DNA from: an uncultured Cryomorphaceae bacterium | GTDB taxonomy: Bacteria > Bacteroidota > Bacteroidia > Flavobacteriales > Schleiferiaceae | Direction: 5' to 3' | Length of the DNA stretch: 12,900 nucleotides | Assembly: GCA_913049755.1 (NCBI GenBank) | Contig: CAJWXO010000027.1 | Span: 1 to 12,900, forward strand | In this document: positions 7,265 to 12,900 of the stretch, piece after piece | Position numbering within the stretch: position 1 is the stretch's first letter | Layout of the letters: every line of letters begins with the position of its first letter | Made by a program: the position numbers and the translations under genes | The notes under the pieces: generated by a model | Told to the model about the DNA's origin: nothing | Seen by the model: only the letters and a program-made list of their open reading frames with translations | The model's database searches: none

Positions 7265-9358
7265 ATGAAAAAGAGTATTTATTTATTTGCATTATTATTA
7301 ACCACATTTACTTTGCAGGGTCAAGTGGAAATTGATCGTTCTAAAGCCCCCAGTCCGGGACCAACCAGAACTTCAACTATTGCAGCTTACGAAAGCTTTG
7401 AACTTAAAAATGGGTTGAAGGTATTTGTAGTAGAGGACCATAAGCTTCCCAGGATAACTATGTCGCTTATTTTAGATCGTGATCCAATTGTAGAGGGAGA
7501 TAAAGCTGGGTACATAAGTATTGCAGGGGACCTGATTGGTTCAGGAACGAAATCCAGAACTAAAGCGCAATTAGATGAAGAAGTGGATTTTATGGGTGCT
7601 AATTTTTCAACATCAGCATCATCAATTAGAGCAGGAGGATTGAGTAAATACACAGATGATCTTTTAGACATCTTTTCTGATGTCCTATTAAACCCTAGTT
7701 TCCCAGAAGATGAATTTACTAAACTAAAATCTCAAATGACTTCTGGAGTAAAAGCAAATTCAGAAAACGTTGATGCCATTTCTGGCAATTTAACTGGTGC
7801 AGCCATATATGGGCTTGAGCACCCTTTTGGAGAAGTTATGACTGAAACGACTGTAGATGCTATATCCTTGGAAGACTGTAAATTATACTTTGACACCTAC
7901 TTCCGTCCGAATATTGCATACATGGTTGTTATTGGTGACATTACCATAGAAGATGCAAAGAAAAAATTAGGGAAAGCCTTTAAAAAATGGAAAGCTAGTG
8001 ACGTTAGTTCGCTAAAGTATGCTAAAACAGAGCTGCCAAAAGCTTCAAGAATAGTGATGGTAAATAAGCCTTCTGCTGTTCAATCCCTTGTATGGTTGGG
8101 CAATGTCATTGATTTACCACAAGGGGATCCTGACATAGAGCCCTTGCGTATCGCAAATAAGATTTTAGGAGGAGGAATGTCAGGACGGCTATTTCTTAAT
8201 CTCCGAGAAGAAAAAGGATTAACCTATGGTGCATATTCGAACTTTGGCGTGGATCAATTAAATAGCACATTTAGTGCGTCTGCAAAAGTCCGAAATGAAG
8301 TCACTGATTCTGCGATTGTGGAATTCTTAAATGAATTGAACATTATCAGAACCGAGCTGGTCTCTGAGAAAGATATTGTTGCAGCAAAATCCAGTTTAAG
8401 CGGTGCTTTTGGTCGCTCATTAGAGAATTCATCAAGTGCAGCTTCGTTTGCTCTCAATATAGCTCGTTACGGCCTTGATGATGATTACTATAATAAATAT
8501 TTAAGCCGAATTGAAGCCGTAACAGCTGAAGATGTTCTTAGAGTGGCAAAAGAATATATGACTACAAATAATGTAACAATCGCTGTAGTGGGAAAAGCTC
8601 AAGAAATTGCAGGAGACCTAAATGTATTTGGAGAAATTGAGTATTACGATAAATATGGTCAGCCCACTGGTCAGCCTGAATTTTTATTTACTCCAGAGGG
8701 CGTGACGCTAGAAAAAGTATTAGGCAATTATTTCGAAGCTTTAGGGGGCTTAAATAAACTCAAAGAATTAAAAGCAATTAGCCAAGAATCCTCTATTGAA
8801 ATTCCCGGAGCACCTCAAAAATTAAATGTAATCAAAGCTAAAATCACTCCAGGAAATCTTTTAGAAGAACAAACCATGGGTAGCATGACACTCGGTAAAA
8901 CTTTATTTGAGAATGGCAAAGCTGAAAAAAGTGGAATGAGAGGTAACAGTTCTGTTGAAGGCCAAGAGCTTGAAGATCTTATCAAAGACGCTAAAAATGT
9001 AATAAGTGAAATTGGCTGGCTAGATCGATTAAAAGATTTTCAATTTGATGGTCAAACATTATTAGATGGAAAGACTGTATATCAGATTTCGGAAATGGCA
9101 ACTTCAATTGGCGAGGATGTTAAATCTGGAAAAACTTATTATTTCGATGTAAAAACAGGTTTGTTATTTAGGAGTACCGAAAGTCAAGAATCCCCTGAAG
9201 GAGATGTCTCTATTGTTACGACAATTTTAGAATGGCAAGAAATTGATGGCATTAAATTCGAGAAAGTCATCGAAACAAAAGCTGGACCACAAACATTTAA
9301 AATAACCGTCGAGTCAATTAAACTTAATGGCGATGTGAAGAAGTCGATTTTTAAATAA
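7265..9358 (+). CDS. M16 family protein, zinc-motif-less partner subunit with extra C-terminal domain
   Basis: The start lies three bases after the previous stop. The 697-residue protein has a signal peptide (1-20, ending LQGQ). Its M16 half aligns with the neighbour: where that has HFFEH, this has SIAGD (85-89) within AGYISIAGDLIGSGT, so all zinc ligands are lost. The second M16 domain keeps NKILGGGMSGRLFLNLREEK (298-317) and GLTYGAYS (318-325), the Arg/Tyr region typical of substrate-binding, non-catalytic subunits. After about residue 475 there is a roughly 220-residue extension absent from the neighbour. It begins LEKVLGNYFEALGGLNKLKE and ends with beta strands such as KTYYFDVKTGLLFRSTES and ILEWQEIDGIKFEKV. 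This resembles the LolA-like, lipoprotein-sorting-type beta fold seen fused to some Bacteroidota M16 proteins; that resemblance is from memory. Likely role: substrate recognition for the active partner. Confidence 0.9.
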   Translation: MKKSIYLFALLLTTFTLQGQVEIDRSKAPSPGPTRTSTIAAYESFELKNGLKVFVVEDHKLPRITMSLILDRDPIVEGDKAGYISIAGDLIGSGTKSRTKAQLDEEVDFMGANFSTSASSIRAGGLSKYTDDLLDIFSDVLLNPSFPEDEFTKLKSQMTSGVKANSENVDAISGNLTGAAIYGLEHPFGEVMTETTVDAISLEDCKLYFDTYFRPNIAYMVVIGDITIEDAKKKLGKAFKKWKASDVSSLKYAKTELPKASRIVMVNKPSAVQSLVWLGNVIDLPQGDPDIEPLRIANKILGGGMSGRLFLNLREEKGLTYGAYSNFGVDQLNSTFSASAKVRNEVTDSAIVEFLNELNIIRTELVSEKDIVAAKSSLSGAFGRSLENSSSAASFALNIARYGLDDDYYNKYLSRIEAVTAEDVLRVAKEYMTTNNVTIAVVGKAQEIAGDLNVFGEIEYYDKYGQPTGQPEFLFTPEGVTLEKVLGNYFEALGGLNKLKELKAISQESSIEIPGAPQKLNVIKAKITPGNLLEEQTMGSMTLGKTLFENGKAEKSGMRGNSSVEGQELEDLIKDAKNVISEIGWLDRLKDFQFDGQTLLDGKTVYQISEMATSIGEDVKSGKTYYFDVKTGLLFRSTESQESPEGDVSIVTTILEWQEIDGIKFEKVIETKAGPQTFKITVESIKLNGDVKKSIFK

Positions 9359-9389
9359 TTAATTCTTCACTTTTTGGAGTAAAACTAAG

Positions 9390-10664
9390 CTAGTCTATTA
9401 CTGATTGAAATACTAGCTCCCGAAACCTTTGTGTAGTATAATCATATCCAATATTTTGGGTTTGCTTAAACAGAAGTCCTACTATTTTTTCTTCAGGGTC
9501 TGCAAAATAACTGGTATTAAAATATCCTCCCCAGGTCAGGGTGCCCGAGCTTCCCTTTCCTCCTTGATAAAGTTCATTCTCTCCTAAAACTCCTGTAGCC
9601 AACCCTAGTGTCCATTCTTCAATGCCTGAAAGTTGATTTTCGTAGATCAATTCACAGGTCTTCTTTCCAATTATTTGATGCCCATTTCCCTGGCCATCCT
9701 GAATTAAAACTTGCAAAAATTTGGCATAGTCTTGAACTGTGCTTGACAGTCCCGCTCCACCAGAGTAAAATGTCTTTGCCTCAGCCTTTGGATAGTCCAC
9801 ATCATATATATCGGTATCAAAAATATTCCACTCATCTCCCAATTTCCTCAAAACAGGGACTAATCGGATATGTCGGTCTTTGGGAAGGTCAAAGTAAGTA
9901 TCGTTCATTTCCAGAGGTATAAATATCCTCTGTCGTAAAAACTGAGGGAATGATATCCCCGATACCTTCTCCACAAGGGCTCCCAGAACATCAATTCCTA
10001 AGCTATAAGTGAATTTCGCCCCTGGCTCGTGATGCAAAGGTTGCTTGGCAATCTGATTGGCTCCCTGAGCCGTTGTAAGTGCGGGTGAGAAAATATCCCT
10101 CAACCCATTTTTGCAATAAATAGCTTTAATAGATGGATTCCCATCAATATCTCCATAACCGATACCCGAGGTGTGAGTCAATAAGTGGCGGATCGTAATT
10201 TTCGTTTTATTTGGTACTGTTGTAAATGAACTATCATCAGAATTAAACGAATCTAAAATGCCTGTATTTGCAAATGCAGGGAGATAATTTTCTATAGGGT
10301 CATCTAAAAAAAACTTTCCCTCCTCCCAAAGCATCAATACCGCTATCGAAGCAATTGATTTAGTCATAGATGCTATTCGAAATATATCGTCTGTTGCATA
10401 TAGTGATCCCGTTTCAGGGTTTGAAATTCCCCATGATCTTTCATAAACAACTTCACCATCCCTTAAAACCAAAGCCACTGCTCCAGGAATAACTTTGCTT
10501 TTAATAGATTGACTGATCATAGTATCGATCCGGGACAAACGGTTCATTGATATCCCATGGATTGAATGTGATTTTTTCTTCCCCGTTTGAACATCATACG
10601 ATATCTGCATATCGCATGCCGTCAGAGAAAAAATTGAAAAAATGAGGAGACTGGATATTTTCAT
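9390..10664 (-). CDS. Serine hydrolase lipoprotein, class C beta-lactamase-like (family S12, COG1680)
   Basis: The 424-residue protein begins with a lipoprotein signal, lipobox LTAC with Cys17 as the modified residue. The beta-lactamase-like core follows: PGAVALVLRDGEVVYERSWG (60-79), the SxxK active site SMTK (Ser99, Lys102), HLLTHTSGIGYG (160-171), FTYSLGIDVLGALVEKVSG (218-236) with Tyr220 as the second-motif Tyr, SGGAGLSSTVQDYAKFL (301-317) and a third-motif region LTWGGYFNTSYFADP (376-390). In place of the classical YxN there is YSL, which is common in the esterase-type members. It therefore looks like an EstB/penicillin-binding-like esterase or D-amino-acid-type peptidase rather than a true beta-lactamase; the substrate is unknown. 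It converges with the M16 operon with 31 bases between stops, and is divergent from the membrane protein gene at 10803. Confidence 0.9.
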   Translation of the reverse strand: MKISSLLIFSIFSLTACDMQISYDVQTGKKKSHSIHGISMNRLSRIDTMISQSIKSKVIPGAVALVLRDGEVVYERSWGISNPETGSLYATDDIFRIASMTKSIASIAVLMLWEEGKFFLDDPIENYLPAFANTGILDSFNSDDSSFTTVPNKTKITIRHLLTHTSGIGYGDIDGNPSIKAIYCKNGLRDIFSPALTTAQGANQIAKQPLHHEPGAKFTYSLGIDVLGALVEKVSGISFPQFLRQRIFIPLEMNDTYFDLPKDRHIRLVPVLRKLGDEWNIFDTDIYDVDYPKAEAKTFYSGGAGLSSTVQDYAKFLQVLIQDGQGNGHQIIGKKTCELIYENQLSGIEEWTLGLATGVLGENELYQGGKGSSGTLTWGGYFNTSYFADPEEKIVGLLFKQTQNIGYDYTTQRFRELVFQSVID

Positions 10665-10747
10665 AAAAAAATATTTATTGACTAAACTACGCGATTGAGA
10701 TTTATATCACTCTATTTCAAATTAATAGGAATATTTTTCACTAAAAT

Positions 10748-10781
10748 TTTGAGACAAAAGTTCTATTTCATCGTACCTTAA
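10748..10781 (+). promoter_or_regulatory. Probable promoter for the 10803 membrane protein gene, with a palindrome just downstream
   Basis: TTTG (10748-10751) and TACCTTAA (10774-10781) lie 22 bases apart, a partial match to TTG-N17-23-TAnnTTTG with the last two -7 bases differing. The predicted transcript start near 10788 falls within a perfect 12-base palindrome TTCATTAATGAA (10785-10796), which could be an operator or chance in AT-rich DNA. ATG follows at 10803. Confidence 0.4.
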
Positions 10782-10802
10782 ACATTCATTAATGAAACGA
10801 AA

Positions 10803-11687
10803 ATGACTAGTTTGTACGAGAATATCTTTTCTGATAAAACCCGAAACTCCATTCAAACAATCACCACTACACTTGCTGTTCTGGGATTCATAGTACATCT
10901 AATATTAATCGGACTAACGTCTCTTTCTATTATCGACCTTTCGTCATTTGGGCTTTTTGACAACCCCATTAATGCCATTTACACTCCATTCTCTTTTATC
11001 CTGATCTATGAGATCTATTTGTTAGTATTTTACCTGCCAAGATCGTTTACAACAAGTCTTTTAAAACAATTCGAAATCATATCGCTGATCCTTGTTAGAA
11101 GGGTGTTCGCAGATATCACCAAAATTGATTTCACCACGGTTAGTCTCACAAATACTGAACTTGGGAATTTATTTATTGATTTATTAGCTGTTCTTGTTTT
11201 AGCGTTGACCATTCTTTTATTCTATAAGGCGAAATCTAAGCTTGAAGATGGCCCCACGAATACATTTGATGCCAAGCTAGAAAATCGTTTCAACAATTTA
11301 AAAAAGTACGTGTCCTCGGCGCTGATAATTATACTTGTATTCATAAGCTTAGTTCATTTAGTAGATTTCCTTTTCACTGCAATCTATAATGAGCATCTCT
11401 TTGGTTCCATGAAGAATGATCTCAACTCAATATTCTATAAAGACTTTTTCACAGCACTAATTCTTACCGATGTATTAATACTTTTATTATCATATAGCTT
11501 CTTCCAAGACTATTTTCGCCTCCTTAGAAATACAGGTTTTGTCCTTGCCACAATTTTGATCCGCCTATCGTTTGGAGTCACTGGATCTTTAAATATTATT
11601 TTGATATTATCCTCTGCAGCATTTGGCTATATCATATTGCTCATATACACTCACTATATGAAGTCAGGTACGGAGAGACTCACGTAA
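10803..11687 (+). CDS. Polytopic membrane protein of unknown function
   Basis: I do not recognise this 294-residue protein. There is no cleavable signal peptide. Hydrophobic segments suggest six to eight transmembrane helices near residues 19-41, 59-79, 88-104 (weaker, charged), 122-142, 169-193, 214-235, 243-258 and 263-283. The most distinctive stretch is YLPRSFTTSLLKQFEI (77-92) continuing to LVRRVFADITKID, a conserved-looking mix of Lys, Glu and paired Arg at the edge of the membrane. A soluble linker (143-168) rich in Lys, Asp and Asn divides the protein into two halves. No catalytic or transporter motif is evident; channel or sensor roles would be speculation. The reading frame is well supported by a promoter match, a normal start, amino-acid composition and full length. 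It is transcribed alone, away from the serine hydrolase gene. Confidence 0.8.
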   Translation: MTSLYENIFSDKTRNSIQTITTTLAVLGFIVHLILIGLTSLSIIDLSSFGLFDNPINAIYTPFSFILIYEIYLLVFYLPRSFTTSLLKQFEIISLILVRRVFADITKIDFTTVSLTNTELGNLFIDLLAVLVLALTILLFYKAKSKLEDGPTNTFDAKLENRFNNLKKYVSSALIIILVFISLVHLVDFLFTAIYNEHLFGSMKNDLNSIFYKDFFTALILTDVLILLLSYSFFQDYFRLLRNTGFVLATILIRLSFGVTGSLNIILILSSAAFGYIILLIYTHYMKSGTERLT

Positions 11688-11731
11688 CCAAAAAATACGA
11701 CTGCTGCTAATTCTTTAAATGGCAAAAAAGA

Positions 11732-11792
11732 GCTAAAAACGATAGATTTAAGTGTTTTTTGATCATTTTTAGCGCGAAAACACTCAAAAAAC
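11732..11792. repeat. Interlocked inverted repeats downstream of the membrane protein gene
   Basis: GCTAAAAACGAT (11732-11743) pairs with ATCATTTTTAGC (11762-11773), 11 of 12 positions. Overlapping this, AGTGTTTT (11751-11758) pairs with AAAACACT (11777-11784), and GTTTTTTGA (11754-11762) pairs with TCAAAAAAC (11784-11792). The pairings are mutually exclusive, so the RNA could switch between forms. The region may serve as a transcript end, but no U-tract follows a GC-rich stem. Confidence 0.45.
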
Positions 11793-11920
11793 CCCTTTTT
11801 CACAAAAAGTAAAATCAAAATTCTATAATTAGAATTCATCTTAATGATTAGAGAAAATAAAAATTCTAAAAAGGACAATAAATAGCGATTTTTATCTCTT
11901 TTTGTTTGTTTTTTACTCTT

Positions 11921-11951
11921 TTTTGGCTAAAAATGACCGTTTTTGCCAAAA
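11921..11951. repeat. Long imperfect hairpin in the 11688-12301 gap
   Basis: TTTTGGC then T then AAAAA (11921-11933) pairs with TTTTTGCCAAAA (11940-11951). This is a 12-bp stem with one bulged T and a 6-base loop TGACCG. There is no T-tract after it on either strand, so it is not a standard terminator. Confidence 0.45.
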
Positions 11952-12163
11952 TTATTAATCTTTAAAACCAAAGACACGACCAGTGAACTTTTTGTACATA
12001 ATAACCAAGCCATTTCCCCCTTTATAGATGAAATTATGTCAAGAAGTAGTCATTTTGATATGGCGATAATTAACTCCATATCAAATCTGAAAAAACACAA
12101 AAAATATTAGAGAATAAAGACATCGCTTTACTTGGCCTACAAGGCATAAATTTCTCTAAGTAG
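11943..12163 (+). pseudogene. Possible small coding remnant with a single-base frameshift (uncertain)
   Basis: From TTG 11943 a frame runs to TAG at 12108-12110 and reads, in part, SELFVHNNQAISPFIDEI then MSRSSHFDMAIINSISNLKK. If the A6 run at 12099-12104 had one more A, the frame would continue as ILENKDIALLGLQGINFSK to TAG at 12161-12163. The composition is more protein-like than other frames in this gap, and loss of one A in an A-run is a common mutation. I recognise no family, there is no ATG near the 5' end, and a run of this length can occur by chance. Confidence 0.2.
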
Positions 12164-12193
12164 ATAGATTAATCTATAACTGGCTGTGTCTTT
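11970..12193. mobile_element. Possible MITE-like or insertion-sequence remnant bounded by 15-base inverted repeats
   Basis: AAAGACACGACCAGT (11970-11984) is matched in inverted orientation by ACTGGCTGTGTCTTT (12179-12193), 13 of 15 positions, differing only by a central GA/AG swap. The 224-base interval holds a 10-bp dyad near its middle and a 14-base palindrome ATAGATTAATCTAT (12164-12177) near its right end. No clear target-site duplication flanks it and no transposase is recognisable, so this is a hypothesis. Confidence 0.25.
12054..12085. repeat. Perfect 10-bp dyad with 12-base spacer
   Basis: TTTGATATGG (12054-12063) and CCATATCAAA (12076-12085) are perfect inverted copies around a 12-base spacer. 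The form suits a dimeric DNA-binding protein site or an RNA hairpin. No T-tract follows on either strand and no gene starts close by on the plus strand. Confidence 0.5.
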
Positions 12194-12301
12194 TTTCGTA
12201 AAAAAAATAAAGCGCCAAATAAAAAAATACTCCTGCGATATATGCTATGTCTCAGTAACGAACCTAATCTTTAATTGGTTAACGCATTTTATCCAAGGCT
12301 A

Positions 12302-12781
12302 TTATTTTGTTCCTGTGAATGACATTGTAACTATCTCTCCATTATTCTCTACGGTAAGAGTGTATGTAACATAAGTACCACTGAAATTTCCAGATCCGGA
12401 GAAATAAGAATCCGAGGCGCCAGGATTTGAGCTTGACTGAGCAGGAATATCAAAAAGCCCTGATCCAGAACTGGTTAAAGATCCATAAATACCACCATCA
12501 AAATTAACGTAGGCAACACCTTTAGGGCTAGTAGATATGACCTTTGAATCTGCATACGTATTTGTATTCCCTTGCGCATCACTGTACGTTGTTGTCCCAG
12601 TATAAGAGCCAAAATATTTTGTTCTCTCTTCAGTTCCGCAGTTGGCCCCTTCATAAAAGTCTTGACATAGGCATAATCCCTCTAAACAAGTAGAGCCGTT
12701 TAAGCATACAATGTCTTTGCAAGGGTCCGTGCAACCCGTCAATAAAAATATAGTGAGAAGGAAAGATAAAAGCTTATTCAT
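12302..12781 (-). CDS. Small lipoprotein with EGF-like domain
   Basis: The 159-residue protein has a lipoprotein signal, lipobox LLTGC with Cys17 as the lipidated residue. It is followed at once by an EGF-like module with six cysteines (21, 26, 32, 37, 39, 48) spaced C-x4-C-x5-C-x4-C-x-C-x8-C: DPCKDIVCLNGSTCLEG, then LCLCQDFYEGANC. Residues 54-159 are rich in Gly, Ser, Thr and Tyr and look like a small beta-barrel or sandwich, starting KYFGSYTGTTTYSD (55-68) and ending with VTMSFTGTK (151-159). Proteins of this layout are common, uncharacterised Bacteroidota lipoproteins; a surface or periplasmic binding role is inferred. The gene lies 48 bases after the stop of another minus-strand gene, so the two may be co-transcribed. 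I find no convincing promoter in that gap. Confidence 0.85.
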   Translation of the reverse strand: MNKLLSFLLTIFLLTGCTDPCKDIVCLNGSTCLEGLCLCQDFYEGANCGTEERTKYFGSYTGTTTYSDAQGNTNTYADSKVISTSPKGVAYVNFDGGIYGSLTSSGSGLFDIPAQSSSNPGASDSYFSGSGNFSGTYVTYTLTVENNGEIVTMSFTGTK

Positions 12782-12829
12782 TTTTTCTAGTTTTAGTTTG
12801 ACAATTTAGATTATTATTTCTACTTAAGT

Positions 12830-12900
12830 TTATTGTATTACGACAGGGATAGTTTTGATTCCTTGCTTGGACTTGATCTGTATGCGATAAACTCCTTTTG
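12830..12900 (-). CDS. C-terminal end of a T9SS-sorted protein (rest lies beyond the window)
   Basis: The minus strand reads KGVYRIQIKSKQGIKTIPVV then IQ and a TAA stop at 12830-12832. This is the pattern of the last two strands of a T9SS type A sorting domain: (S/K)GVYxxxIxxxxGxxTxxVVxQ. Only 22 complete codons are visible, so the cargo part of the protein is unknown and the call rests on this tail alone. It would be a second T9SS substrate in the window besides the product of 1994-2482. Confidence 0.6.
   Translation of the reverse strand, partial: KGVYRIQIKSKQGIKTIPVVIQ

Larger units (their letters stand above)
11688..12301. other. 614-base non-coding stretch rich in inverted repeats and A/T runs
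   Basis: I find no convincing intact gene here. Reading frames in this stretch are short and rich in Lys, Phe and Ile, as expected from AT-rich DNA, with the possible exception noted at 11943-12163. The motif GCTAAAAAyGA occurs three times: plus strand at 11732 and 11926, and minus strand ending at 11773. Several hairpins and dyads lie between 11732 and 12177, but none is a textbook terminator for the gene ending at 11687. Confidence 0.6.

Noticed and set aside
9390..10664. The serine hydrolase as an antibiotic-resistance beta-lactamase.
   Set aside because: The SxxK motif is present, but the second motif is YSL and the third region resembles esterase-type members. Such lipoproteins are common in Bacteroidota without resistance roles.
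11654..11878. Minus-strand 74-codon frame overlapping the end of the membrane protein gene.
   Set aside because: It overlaps a well-supported gene on the other strand, is dominated by Phe, Leu, Ile and Lys as expected for AT-rich DNA, and has no recognisable motif.
12186..12374. Plus-strand 62-codon frame antisense to the EGF-like lipoprotein gene end.
   Set aside because: Its sequence has no domain, signal or start context, and half lies in non-coding A-rich DNA; it is most likely chance.

Overview
This window looks like chromosomal DNA of a member of the Bacteroidota, most likely a Flavobacteriales-type marine bacterium. The evidence is the AT-rich sequence, two type IX secretion (T9SS) type A C-terminal sorting domains, paired M16 proteases with signal peptides, a barrel-SPOR protein, short lipoproteins, A-rich leaders without Shine-Dalgarno sequences, and several matches to the Bacteroidota promoter pattern TTTG...TAnnTTTG. 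The assignment to order is inference.

Layout. Positions 1-557 hold the end of a DUF92 membrane protein. Next comes a decayed minus-strand remnant of a two-component receiver domain (562-809) and a good Rho-independent terminator hairpin (829-859). A secreted PHB-depolymerase/feruloyl-esterase-like lipoprotein follows (887-1804). A two-gene unit with a 4-base overlap encodes a small T9SS-sorted protein and a DUF1566/Lcl-type surface protein (1994-3279), behind the best promoter match in the window. Then come a beta-barrel/coiled-coil/SPOR envelope protein (3492-4586), a POTRA-less Omp85/D15-type barrel (4762-5898) and a tandem M16 peptidase pair (5939-9358). In the M16 pair, the first gene keeps the zinc motif HFFEH and the second has lost it. 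A convergent class-C beta-lactamase-like serine hydrolase lipoprotein (9390-10664) is read divergently from an unrecognised polytopic membrane protein (10803-11687).

Positions 11688-12301 have no convincing gene. This stretch is unusually rich in inverted repeats. Within it, a 224-base segment is bounded by imperfect 15-base inverted repeats and contains what may be a frameshifted small ORF. The window ends with a minus-strand EGF-like lipoprotein (12302-12781) and the last codons of another minus-strand T9SS-sorted protein (12830-12900).

How the genes fit together. Nearly every product carries a signal peptide or lipobox, so this is a cell-envelope neighbourhood: outer-membrane barrels, periplasmic or surface hydrolases and T9SS cargo. 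The M16 pair probably works as a heteromeric protease, possibly co-expressed with the barrel gene 40 bases upstream. I see no tRNA, rRNA, CRISPR array, intact insertion sequence or recognisable defence system. The least explained parts are the structured gap at 11688-12301, the hairpin squeezed in front of the esterase gene, and the domain architectures of the SPOR and Omp85-like proteins.
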